From: Pseudocercospora fijiensis CIRAD86
Lineage: Eukaryota; Ascomycota; Dothideomycetes; Mycosphaerellales; Mycosphaerellaceae
NCBI RefSeq assembly: GCF_000340215.1
Contig: NW_006921537.1
Span: forward strand, 4,233,646-4,297,645
Reading direction: 5' to 3'
DNA: 64,000 nt
The notes under the pieces are model-generated. The model did no database searches and was not told where the DNA came from. It saw only the letters and a list, made by a program, of their open reading frames with translations. Below are positions 53,040 to 64,000 of this stretch, in pieces (position 1 is the first letter of the stretch; every line of letters starts with the position of its first letter). Made by a program: the position numbers and the translations under genes.

Positions 53040-56000
53040 TAATATCCCCGATCTCGATTAGTTTATAGAGGTAGCGAACCTCGATATTAGAGCGATAGCT
53101 AAGAATAAAGGCCTATTCCGCGATCGTAAGCGAATAACTAATATTTAGGCAAACCTAGATAGATGCGCCGGATCGCGTAAAGCGAAGGGGAAAGCTTATA
53201 TATTACTAGTTACGAAATATATAGCCTTGCTATACGGATAGTAGCGCTTTAGACTAGACGGCCTCCGAATCGTCCGAGACCCGCTCTACGATTAGCTCTA
53301 GCGTAGTTACTCCGGAATATGCCTTCCTAATATACTAATAGAGGAGGTTACTCGATTTAAAACGCTACTTATAAAGCCTATAGCGATTTTTAGTAGAGGC
53401 GAATAGCTAAATATCCGTAGGCAAGGACGCTTTAGCCTAGATTACTAAATTTAGCGCTAAGGGAGAGCGATTGCCTACTCTAGCAAAGTAGGCCCCTAGG
53501 CCTAAGTTAGAACTATAGGGATTAGAAAAGTATCTACTTCTATCCTTAGTATCGCTAAAATAGCCTTAGCCTTCTACCTCGCCTAATTAGCTATAATCGC
53601 TAGAATCTCCTAGCTAAACTACCTCTAGCCTATTATTATATCTCGTATCGTTACCCCGGACGCCTTATTAGTATCGTCGCTCCTTTCCTTACCTATATTA
53701 GTAAAATTAGCCTACTCTTAAGACCGATTATTTCGTTTCCTATCCTAACGGTTAAATAGTCGCGAATTAACCCGCTTTAAATCTCTTAGGGGAAAGGAAG
53801 GATTACTACTCTTTGCCTATTCTTTACTTTTTCTTACTAGTAGTAGGCGATTCTACTAATAGGCGTTAGTAGGATAGGGCGAATTTAGCCGATCGACGTC
53901 GTAGTTCTAGTAGTTACAGAGCGCTTATACTAGAGTATAGCTTACTAGGGTATAGGAGGCATTTCCTTCGTAATAGTTCTACTAGGTAGCCTTACTAGTA
54001 CGACTATTATCTCTAGTCGTAGCGTCTTAGCGACGATTCGACGAGGACGAGAGTATATACTCCTAGATTAGTGCCTAATTCCCGGAGTAAGTAACCTATT
54101 TATCGACTTTTTACTTTTATATAGCGATTCGGCTCGTCTATATTAAGCTAAAGGCGTAGATCTATCCGGCGGTAAGCTTCTAGGAGCCGGTTTAACTTCC
54201 TTATACTAGTATCTTTAGCGAGGCGTACTGTTTTAACGATAAAATCCGTTACTAAATGTCTCGCGGCAATGTCCTACTAGTTATACTACTACTTATCGAG
54301 GAGATCTATAGCCTTTATTAGAGGAACCTTCTATTTCTTACCTAGGCAACGCTCCTAGCGCTATAAACCGTATCCTCTACGAAGCTTTCGTCGGTTATAG
54401 CTTAAAAGGTAGCTATAATACTAACTAAGCGTAACTCCTCGAACGTATTCTACGTATAGGTCGGCTAGGCTATCGTTTATTAAAGGCAACTATATACGAC
54501 CGATATTATAGAACGGCGATATCGACGGATTAGAAGACTCGTAGGAAGGCTTAGGGGAGGGCTCCCTCGGTTTCTATAGATTTACGTTAGCTAGATACTA
54601 TAGCTCTAGCGGTCTTCGTAGGAAAACCGATTCTAGAGAGCTTTTAGGCGAACTAGTTTGTTATTCTACTAGAACGGCTAAGTCCTAGCGTACAGTTTCT
54701 TCTATAGATAAAGTAGAGATCGTAGGGAGCCTAGGAGCTTAAGGCGATTAGATAAGTAGACGATACTCTACTACCGCTAGGGGGTAAATTTCTAGGTAGA
54801 AGTATCGGTAATAGCGTAAATCGTATACTATAGGAAACGCGGCCTTAAGTTTCTTAACCGATCTAGTTAGAATGCCTTTATCTACTACCTACTAGCCTAG
54901 AAAACTATAACTATTAAGTATATCTAGGTATAGTCCTTTAACCTTCGCTTAGGAAGGAGGCAGATTTCCTACTAGCGGATAATAGTATAGGATATACGCG
55001 GCAAGTAGGTTTTTGCTATAACTAGTATAATGTCCGATAAAAGAACAAATACGTAGGATATATAGATCTATATTTAGTAATCCGAGATTATAATATTAGT
55101 CTTATTAGAGGAGCGGTTCGACCGCTAGCTTATTAATTTTAGGGCTCCTATATTAGTTAGAAGCGGATTCTTAGAGACTACGTGTACGTATATATAAGGT
55201 AGTTAGAATAGTATTAATAAGACCGGTTAACGGTAGATATAGGCGTTAGGGCCTAGCCTTTCCGTAGCGTAGTAAGAAGTGCCTTCCTAACTTCCTAGTC
55301 GTTAGAAAGCGCTATCGGTCGCTAATAGGCGCCTGCCTAGCTGTATTCTAAGCCGCGGTTCTAGCTATATAACGTATAATAGCATCGGCGGCACGCTTAT
55401 ACGCAGCCGTTAAATAGTACGGAAGGGTAGTAAGTCGAGTAAATCGTCGTTATAACGAAGGTAGGTCGAATCGTATAGGTCGGCGGTAGATCGGAAGGAC
55501 TTCTAGCTAATTGTATCGATTCTTATTACAATCGGAACGACTAGAGTTAATTCTAGTAGAGGACGAATTATTAGTATAGAAATTAACTAAATCGCTTATT
55601 AGCGAAGCTACTAAGATATTAGAATACGCTTTAGAAGCGTAAACAGATACGGTTTGTCGTACACAAGTAATAACTAGCTATCTAAGTTCCTCTAGTCGAG
55701 GAAGCTATATATATAGTATATCTACCTAAGGTAGGACCGGCTACCTAAGGCAGGACCGAGTCGTAATAGTTAGAGATAGACTACGCGTTAGGGGACAAAT
55801 ATACCGCGGTTCTAGCGTCCTTTATAGACTTAATCGCTATTACGTAGACGCTAGTCTAGAGGTAGTAGTTATAGTAGAAATAGATCTAGTTACGCTAGAT
55901 ATAGAGCGTTTGTTTAGGCGTTACTATACCGCTAGTAATAGCCTTATTCGCGTACATTATTATTAGGAGAACTTTGAATTAGTTAAACGCGCGTACAAAA

Positions 56001-57326
56001 ACTAATAACTTAAGAAGGGCCGCGACTAGTACCTAGATCTTAACAAGGTCGAATTTGCTAGTTATATCGTTCTAGACCTTCTCGTATAACCTTTAAGGCT
56101 CGAGCCTACGCTAGTTCTCTAGAAGTAGCTTAATAAGGTCGGTAGGTTTAAAGCGGAGGTAATAGATATCGGCGATATATAAATATTTAATAGTCTTATC
56201 TACGCCGCTCTTAACCTACGCCTTTACTTAATTATTTAAAAGCTTATTTACTAATATTCTAATAATAAAATATCTACCTATTATAAAGGCGGAGTAGGAG
56301 GAGGTTATAGCACTAGAAGGCGTAAGGTTTTATAGTAGGTACGCTAGTTTTCCTATTCTAGTCGGCGTGCGTCTAGTACTAGTAGAGCTAGAAACCCGAG
56401 TAGAAGTATAGGGTTATTAATAACGCGGTTAAGGTCTATATCGTCGGCGTCTAGTTAGTATTATTAGTTAGGTATTTCGTCTTAGTAATCTAAGGTACCT
56501 TAAGAAGAAGGGTTTTATTAGTTAGGTATTTCGTCTTAGTAATCTAAGGTACCTTAAGAAGAAGGGTTGTCCGTATTAATAGAGGTACTATTTAGTCGCC
56601 TACCTCTATCTCTTATTGCCGCTCTTAGGGCTATAACCGCTTAGCTTAGTAACTACAAATACGTATATATAGCACTTCCTATCCTCGTACGCGTATAATA
56701 CTAAAATAAGTAATAGCAACGGAAGTAGGAGAAGAGGATAGTAATATTTTACTAGCAAATAGGCTACTAAATACTAAGAGGTTAGTAAAGGAATAATAAT
56801 TTCCTTCAAAGGAGGGGAACTATTATATCTGCCTTATATATAGACATTATTATTTATTATTCCGAAGGCTCGTTATAGTAAACAAGAATAGGAAAGGTTA
56901 AAAGCAAAGGTACTACCTTAAGTATAGACTATAGAGCCTTCGAGGGCGAAGTACTATACCTTCGTTACTACCCTATAGTCGCAATAACTACGTACCGCGT
57001 AACTAAAGCAAACCGGTAAGAAGTATGAGTAATAGGTAATAGAGCAACTAATCTAACGCTCGTAGTACGAGACTAGTAATAATAGGTAATAGGCGCGAGG
57101 TTGCCTCTTAACTATAATTTAGAAGTAACGACGAAAGCGTACCGCGATATCCCTATTACTACGTCGAAGCTATCCTCTATCGACTAAGGTTGCGATTACA
57201 CTACCCTACTACTATATACCTACGCCTATAACGGTCCCCTAAGTATCTTCGTATCCTTTACGACTATCTTATTCCCTAATAACTACTACCTAAACAGCCT
57301 AAGATAGGCTACTAGAGAAGGGGAGA
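53040..57326 (+). other. RIP-mutated interior sequence of the outer LTR element, coding content unidentified
   Basis: About 4.3 kb. Plus-strand conceptual reading from 55.3 to 57.3 kb, passing over TAG/TAA, is protein-like (for example YVDASLEVVVIVEIDLVTLD and LSIDYRAFEGEVLYLRYYP) up to the polypurine tract, but I recognise no retroviral domain. It holds a perfect 54-bp tandem duplication and a segment related to 58.4-58.6 kb. Confidence 0.4.
56461..56568 (+). repeat. Perfect 54-bp tandem duplication
   Basis: 56461-56514 and 56515-56568 are identical as read. 54 bp equals 18 codons, so the surrounding frame would be kept. Confidence 0.9.
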
Positions 57327-57520
57327 TACTATTAGGGAACCCTAATTCGTAACTAGTTTGCGAGCTCCCCGGTAGCGCTACGTACCCGATTCGTAGGGCT
57401 TAGCGTATTGTAAAAACTCTTTATTTACTCTCTCTCCTTTTAAGTCCTTTAGGTATTATTATATAGAGAAATATAACTACTACGCTATGCCTATATTACT
57501 ATTTATTTACTCCTCTTATA
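57327..57520 (+). repeat. Right LTR (194 bp)
   Basis: Direct-repeat partner of 44794-44987, preceded by a polypurine tract. Confidence 0.8.
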
Positions 57521-59454
57521 ATTATCTTTTATAGTTAGCTATTTATAGTAGCTTTAATACTATATAGGTTAATAGATAGACTTCAGTTAAACAGAGCTAT
57601 ACTGTATAACTATCTTTAGGCTTTAGTAAATGATTTTACTTTTAGAAAAAGTGTTATAATTATACTACTATTTGCTATTTAGGATATCTATATACTCTAC
57701 TAACTAGAATTATTTAGTCTAGTCTAATCTAGTAGCTCTTTGTTAGCGGTCCTATTATACCGTAGTATTATCTCGGTTTACCTCCTCGGTCGTATATAGT
57801 AAACCCGCTAGAGTAGCGTACTAGTATCGGCCGCAAGGCTCGTTAGCCTAGGGCTTATTATAGCCTCCCTCTATTAAGGGAAGTTAGTTAGGCCTTATAT
57901 TATAGAATAGAGAAGTTAAAGTATAAGAATCGTCTAAAGAAGGTACTTTAGACTATCTCTACGCGTTATTATTAGGCGGATATTATAGCTCGGCCGGCAT
58001 TTATAGAAAGACGAATTCTAGTAAACTTTTAGGCCGTTACGTAGGAGCGATAGCTAAGTCCTATCGTCTAGTCGCTTATAATAGTATATAATCGCTCTCT
58101 TAGGTTAGAGGAGAAACTAAAGGATGCCTCGGTAACCGCGGTAGCTAATATAGAGGCGCTAAAGAGGCTAGAACGTAGATTCCTAGTCGACTTAGAGGTA
58201 GTATTAGTAGGGAAGACTAAGAGAACTAGTAGGAAGTTCGAGGAGCGTTACTTATTAGAATAGATCCTCCTATAAGAAAGTAGCTACCTCCTATCTAGAA
58301 TCTAGAAGATAATTACTACTAAACGTCTAAAGTTCTAAACGCTATAGTCTCTACGAAATAGATATAGGATTACTAATAAGGCGCTCGCGCGCGGTTATTA
58401 GTAGTTAGTATCTAAGGGTAGTAAATAGAGTAAATACTAGTTAGAACGAGTAAGGATCGAGTTATAGCGGTTAGTAGAAGATCGGTAGGACCTATAGCTA
58501 ATCGTATCGATTCTCGTCGTAGGTATAATAACCGTAGGTCGATCCGAGTTAAGAATAGGTAGTTAGTATAGAAGCGAACTAATTACTAAGCGAAGCTACT
58601 AAGTTACTAGGTATATAGTTATAAAACAAAGGAATTGTAATAGTTATACTATATTAATTAGATATATTCGAAGCTTAAGCGAAGCGTATACGTAGGTAGT
58701 AATTAAAAGAAAGAAAATAAGACTTAAAAAAAGAATAGATACGCGCTCGTTTCGCTACTAAAAAGGGCTATTAGCTATATATATATATATATATAGGGAG
58801 TACGCTACGTAGGTACGGCAATAGCAAGCCCCCTACTCTACTTACTATTAGACTCCTCCTCTTTAGCCTTAAGGCCTATAGCGGCGTCGACGGCGGCGAC
58901 GGCGTTAGCGTCGATATATTATACGAGGTTTTAAAGCAGTTAGTATATATAATAAAGGCAAAGCGAGGCTATAGAAAGGACTATATCTAACGACTAATCT
59001 CTACTAGCCTAGCTAGGTTAGCGCTAGTACCCTCGAGGGTACTAAAGAGGTAAACCGTAAATATTCGCTAGCGCGGCGCCTATAGCGCTCTTATAGGCTA
59101 GGGCCTTACCGCCTAGAGTTACCTTATTCCTATTAGTATAGAAGGTAGAGAATATAGATAGAATAACTACGATCGACGTTAGTATATAAAGCGTAAGCAA
59201 AGCGTATAGGAAACCTATAAGCGGCTTTAATATCTAGTAGCAATCTAGCTATTTAATCTATAGACTTACTATTTAAGTACGTAGTAAGCTATTACTTAGC
59301 TATTCTAGGGCTACTAAGTAAGTATCGAGCTATAATCTAGCTATTCTAGCTACTCGAGTAACGAGCGAGCTACGACCTAGCTATTAGAGTAACTAGTAAT
59401 ACAATCTAGCTATCTATCTAACTTATTGTAAGAACCTAAGCAAGTGAAGTCTCC
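57521..59454. other. RIP-mutated sequence between the LTR element and the terminal gypsy element
   Basis: About 1.9 kb. From 57.9 to 58.6 kb a plus-strand RIP-broken reading is protein-like (EEKLKDASVTAVANIEALKR) and partly matches 55.3-55.6 kb. 59.23-59.45 kb has many irregular copies of CTAGCTAT-like motifs. No domain recognised. Confidence 0.45.
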
Positions 59455-62400
59455 TGTTATGCCTTAGCAAGCCTATGTGACAATTATGTAATGTTATTAC
59501 GTGCACTGCGGTGCTGTCTCGCTAGCGCAAAGCCTGCTTAGCGTATGCGCGGAAAAGCTCGGTCGCTCGTACGGACATACTCGGTTGCCGGCTCGGCATA
59601 GATGCTATCCGTACGTAGCCTAGTTAATAGTAAACGCTCTGCCCTGTTCTAAGAAAGGTACGGTTTAGTTCTACTTTCTACTATAGCGATTAGTAGAGGG
59701 TGTTCTATACGTTACTATATACCTATTTTCTTATAGTTCTAAACCGTCTACCCTTCGTAGCGGCCTATAGAACCCCGAAAGATAAACGTAAGCGATCCGA
59801 ACGCGCCGGGCGCGGGAAACGCGCAGAATAATGCATTAGAAGCGCCTATAGCATTAGAAAACGACGCGGCGATATAACAATACGAGGCCGAATATTAGGC
59901 GCGCTAGGAAGCGACCCGCCTATAGCTCGAACGATTTCTAGCTAAGCAAGAAGTGCTTAGGCTAGAAGTCTAGGCTTAAGAAGCTAAGCGAGAGAATACG
60001 CGTCTTCGTGCCCTTAGGGACGTAGGCGATGCGCTAGCTCCGAGTAGCGGTACCGCCGGCGAGGGTCCTACGATAACCCTACCCCTAGGCGACGACGACG
60101 ATAAGGACGAGGAAGAATTAGCTAACGAGTCGATTTAGAGGCCTGAATCTTAGAGAGCTGAATCTGTCTCGTATCGACTACCTCTTTCTAGAAGTGCGCT
60201 AAGCATAGCCTCTATGCCTAGTATAAGCTACGCAGTCGCTAGTCTTGCGGCTATTAAGCCTCGCCTAAAGGAACTTAAGCCCTTTAAAGGCGATACGATT
60301 AAGAAGTCGAGGCGATTCCTTCGAGAACTTTCTATTACCTTTGTACTATCCGGAGCTACTTATTACACGGACGAAAGCAAGGTGCTTTATAGTATTATAT
60401 ATCTCGTAGGCGATATATAGGAGCGATAGTATAATAAAAACAGCCTTAAGGACCTATAGAATTACACCTACTAGGACTTTAAAACCTTCTATCGGGACTG
60501 CGTCGGGGACCCTATAAACCGTATACTAGACGTAACCCTCGAGTATAAGGCGGCCCGTTAGCGTAAGGGATAGTTAGTCTAAAGCTTTGCCCTTAAGCTC
60601 GCAGTACTCGAAGATTAACTTAGCGACTATAGCAAGGAGTATAGGATCCGCTATCTCCTCGTTAAACTCTAGCCGGCGATTCGCAGCGCGATTATTAAAT
60701 ACTATACGGTACTAACGACGCGTTACGAACTCGTAGAGCTTGCGACGCGTATCGAGACCCCTAACAAGCCGTCTAGTAAACGCAAGGATCGTAACTACGA
60801 TAAAACCGGAGGCAGTAAAGGCAAGAAGCGTCGATCTAATAGTTAGGCCCGTAAGTAGCAGTTAAATCGCGACCGTAGCGTAGGCGGGAAGCATTCGAAG
60901 AACGATAACTCGTAAGGCGGGTACGATATTAGTAAGGTCGAATGTTATAGCTATCGCTAGAAAGGCTATTATAAGAACGCGTACCCGAACCGCTATCTCT
61001 AGAAAGACGATAACCCTACGGTACGTAAGGTAGCCGCTAACGCTAAAGAAAAGAAGAACGACTTAAAGGCTAAGGGAAAAGATAAGGTACCTCCTAAGAG
61101 CTAGGGATAGGTGCGGAATCTCAACTAAGTAGCTTATTAGTAGTAGTACCTGCGGGACGCGTACGTAGAGCAATCGTTACGTAAGAAGGGGAAGTGTCCG
61201 TCGAATGCTTGTTAGATAATGCTGCTAATATTAATATAGTATCTTAAGAATTCGTTCTACGATACTAGCCTTAGCGGATTGTTAACGCCGTGCTACCTAG
61301 TGCCGATAGTTTCTAGGGCGACCGAGGATACTACTACGGAGCGCATTATCTACGCTTACGGATCGCCGACTCTATAGGCTAAGAACGCATTACTACCGGA
61401 GTGTTCTACGCTTTCGAGATGCCCCTCCCTAATATTATTCTTAGTAGGCCTTAGAGGCGCGATTAAAAGGTAATCGTCGATAGCTCGACGGATGCCTAGA
61501 CCTATAGGAACGAAGCCGTAGCGCGTTCGATACGCGTACGGGAACTATAGGAATTCTAGAAGGACATACGTAACGCCCTATACGTATATGCGATTAGCGT
61601 TCGCTAGCTCCGTAACATCGCTAAAGGTTCCTCCTTGCTAAAAGAATTTAAAGACTTCGAAGACGTCTTTATAATAACGCCCGAAGCGAGACGTAAGCTC
61701 CCCGAAGACGTAGAGTATACGATCGACCTAATCCCCGGAACGAAGCCGCTATATAAACCTCTCTACTATTCTTTAGGAAGAGAGCTTAGCGACCTTCGTA
61801 ATTACCTAAGCTTAGCCTTAGACAACGATTAGATCTAGCTTAGTATAAGCGAGGCGGGTACGCCGATCCTATTTATACTAAAGAAGGATAGTAGTCTAAG
61901 ACTCTACGTCGATTATAGGGGGCTAAACGAGATTACTATTAAAAATCGTTACCCCCTGCCCCTTATTAGCGAAACGCTTAATAGGCTTAAGGACGCTGAA
62001 TAGTATACGTCCTTAGACCTTTAGGATGCATATTACCGCATCTGTATTAAGCGAGGCGACGAGTAGAAGACTGCGTTCCGTACGCGGTACGGGCACTTCG
62101 AGTACAAGGTAATGCCTTTTAGGCTTACTAATGCTCCTGCTACGTTTCAAGGATACATTAACAGGGCGTTAGCTAGCCTAGTTAATATTTGCTATATCGT
62201 CTACCTTAACGACATTCTTATCTATAGCAAAACGCGAGAGGACTACGTACGAGACGTACGCGCTATCCTTACGCGGCTCCGGAAGTTCGCCTTATATACG
62301 AATAGAAAGAAATGTTCCTTCTAGAAGAAAGAAGTCGAATTCCTCGGGTTTATCGTTAGTACCGAAGGCGTATCGATAGATTAGCGTAGGGTAAACGCTA

Positions 62401-64000
62401 TTACCGAGTAGCCTCGCCTATTAACGCTAAAGGAGGTTCAATCCTTCCTTAGATTCTATAACTTCTATCGGAGGTTTATCCTAAATTACTCCCGAATCGT
62501 TATACCGCTAACCGCCCTATTAAAAGGCGCCGTAAATAGCCGGAAGCTAGGTTAGGTCCCGTAGGGCGAAAGCGAGGAGTAAGCGTTCCGCTAGCTAAAG
62601 GCTGCCTTTAGCTCGGCCTCGATATTGCGACACTATAATCCTACGAAGCCCCTACGCATCGAGACCGACGCCTCTGCGTTTGCCTTAGTAGGAATTATGT
62701 TACAATAGAGCGAAGATAGGAATTGGCACCCTATTGCCTTCTAGTTACGAAAAATAGTCCTAGCCGAGACGAATTATAAGACCTATAACTAGGAGCTCCT
62801 AGCGGTTGTCGAGTCCTTTAAGTATTAGCGCCCGTACCTCGACGGCGCCTAGTATACGACCCGCGTAGTTGTCGACTACGCTAATCTTAAGGGCTTTATA
62901 AAGATAAAGCAGCTTATCGGAAGGTAGGTAAGATAGGCAACCTTCCTTACACCTTTCGACTTTACTATTAAATATCGGGCTAGTAAACGAAATCTAGCCG
63001 ATGTACCTTTACGACGTAGCGACTACGAGAGCGAGTCGTAGGCGGTAAACAACCTTCTCCCTATATTGTAGTCGAAACTAGCTCTATAGTTAAATCTACC
63101 CGAGGATATCGAGCCGATTATAAAACGCATCTCTATTATATACATTAGGATGCGAGACGCTAGTGCAGCGCTAGCGGAACGTAAGAGTTTTATTAGCAGT
63201 CCCGCAAGAGTAGCGGCTACTATCGTTAGGAATAACGGGCCCTACTACGAGACACCTAATATAATCCTTAGTTTCGTACGCACTCTATAATAGCTAGAGC
63301 AAGCGAGAGGAGGAGGCTTATATAAGACAAGCTTACCGTCGGGTAGCTTAACCTCGTTAAGTAGTTCTAACCTCCCGCCTAGCTATTCTCGTCGTAGTAA
63401 CCTCATTTACTACGGCGATGCGCTATATGTCCCTAAGGACTACGCATTACGTACGCAACTAATACGTATATACTACGACGACCCTTTAGCTAGACACTTT
63501 AGTATAGCTAAGACTATAGACCTAATACGCCGAAAGTACTTCTAGCCGAAGATAGCCGAGGATATTACGGCCTATATCCGCACCTATAGAATTTGTTAAT
63601 AGTCGAAGGCGAAGCGCTATCGCCTATATAGCGAGCTCGCTACGCTGCCTATACTAACCCGACTATAGCAAGAGTTAACGATAGACTTTATTACCGATCT
63701 CCCGCCGAGTAAGCTCGGTGCCTACGTATATACTACGATCCTCGTAATAGTCGACCGCTATACGAAAATAAGCCTCTTTATCCTAACGACGAAGAAGTAT
63801 ATAGTAGTAGAACTCGCGGATATCCTTTAAAGGGAGGTAATTAGGCGTTTTAGAGTACTATCGGGCATTGTTAGCGATCGCGGATCGCTTTTTACTAGCT
63901 AGTTTTAGAGCGACTTCTGCTTCGAAGCGTATATAAAGCGTAGGCTTAGTATAGCCTTCTATCCTTAGACTAATAGGCAAACCGAACGCGCGAACTAGAC
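59455..64000 (+). mobile_element. Ty3/gypsy retrotransposon, RIP-inactivated, continues past the window
   Basis: A probable 5' LTR starts near 59455 (TGTTATGCC). A gag-like region (59.8-61.1 kb) ends with a degenerate CCHC knuckle near 60.95 kb (GHYKNAYPN in place). Protease-like LLDNAANINIVSQEF lies at ~61.2 kb. Reverse transcriptase spans 61.64-62.5 kb: [37 protein letters not shown], and VYLNDILIYS in which the first Asp of Y-x-D-D has become Asn by G-to-A. RNase H (ETDASAFALVGIMLQ) is at ~62.66 kb. Integrase core with DFITDLPPS (~63.7 kb) and SDRGSLFTS (~63.88 kb) follows. Dozens of TAG/TAA stand at Trp/Gln positions. The 3' LTR is outside the window. Confidence 0.85.

Larger units (their letters stand above)
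44794..57520 (+). mobile_element. LTR retrotransposon (plus orientation) opened up by nested insertions, RIP-inactivated
   Basis: Two 194-bp direct repeats (44794-44987 and 57327-57520) begin TA(A/C)TATTAGGG (TG ends turned to TA by RIP) and end CTTCTACA/CTCTTATA. A purine tract GAGAAGGGGAGA directly precedes the right copy, as expected for a plus-strand element. A gag-like, RIP-broken reading can be followed from about 45.4 to 47.6 kb around an inserted ~1-kb element. The interior from 47.8 to 53.0 kb belongs to other, minus-oriented elements. No clean 5-bp target duplication is visible. Superfamily not decided. Confidence 0.65.
44600..64000. other. RIP-mutated block 2 (nested retrotransposons)
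   Basis: CpA/TpG depletion with TpA excess from about 44.6 kb to the window end, except for a small island near 59.44-59.55 kb. No frame longer than about 70 codons survives. All recognisable proteins are retroelement polyproteins with TAG/TAA at Trp/Gln positions. Confidence 0.85.

Noticed and set aside
60214..62324. Short intact frames in the terminal element as separate genes
   Set aside because: They are pieces of one RIP-broken gypsy polyprotein between TAG/TAA codons.

Overview
The window looks like nuclear DNA of a filamentous ascomycete (Pezizomycotina; Dothideomycetes is my guess). Introns are short (49-108 bp, GT..AG, CTGAC/CTAAC branch sites), apart from one 333-bp intron in a ribosomal protein gene. 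It carries StuA, Lte1-like, Src1 and ornithine decarboxylase antizyme genes. Repeats show classic repeat-induced point mutation (RIP): CpA and TpG almost absent, TpA in excess, CpG kept, and TGG/CAG/CAA codons turned into TAG/TAA.

Region 1 (1-25.8 kb) is ordinary, gene-dense sequence. In order: the 3' end of an unknown gene; a TDT-family (SSU1/Mae1-like) transporter; a large Lte1-like Ras-GEF; a small three-exon ABM-domain gene; ribosomal protein eL42; a hotdog thioesterase; a DDHD phospholipase; an NDR-family kinase with two in-frame TAG codons; ornithine decarboxylase antizyme with a +1 frameshift; and the APSES regulator StuA. The kinase and the antizyme are head-to-head, and both need recoding to give a full product.

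Region 2 (25.8-33.8 kb) is about 8 kb upstream of stuA with no gene I can support. It has a dense set of pentanucleotide microsatellites.

Region 3 (33.8-41.1 kb) is a block of RIP-mutated DNA transposons: a Mutator-like element with 52-bp inverted repeats, a 109-bp MITE, and a pogo/Fot1-like Tc1-mariner element with ~75-bp inverted repeats.

Region 4 (41.1-44.6 kb) is a small unmutated island holding the inner nuclear membrane protein gene SRC1.

Region 5 (44.6-64 kb) is a nested, heavily RIP-mutated retrotransposon graveyard. It has a 194-bp LTR pair 12.5 kb apart, a palindrome-rich ~1-kb insert, a Copia fragment, a gypsy-type element bounded by inverted repeats, and a plus-strand Ty3/gypsy element running off the end.

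The most notable finding is the kinase at 16.1-19.3 kb. It looks like an ortholog of PUK1, the Fusarium gene whose UAG codons are restored to UGG by A-to-I mRNA editing. One of the two TAG codons here falls on a Trp of the conserved Asp-Trp-Trp-Ser motif, and the other lies in a predicted hairpin loop.
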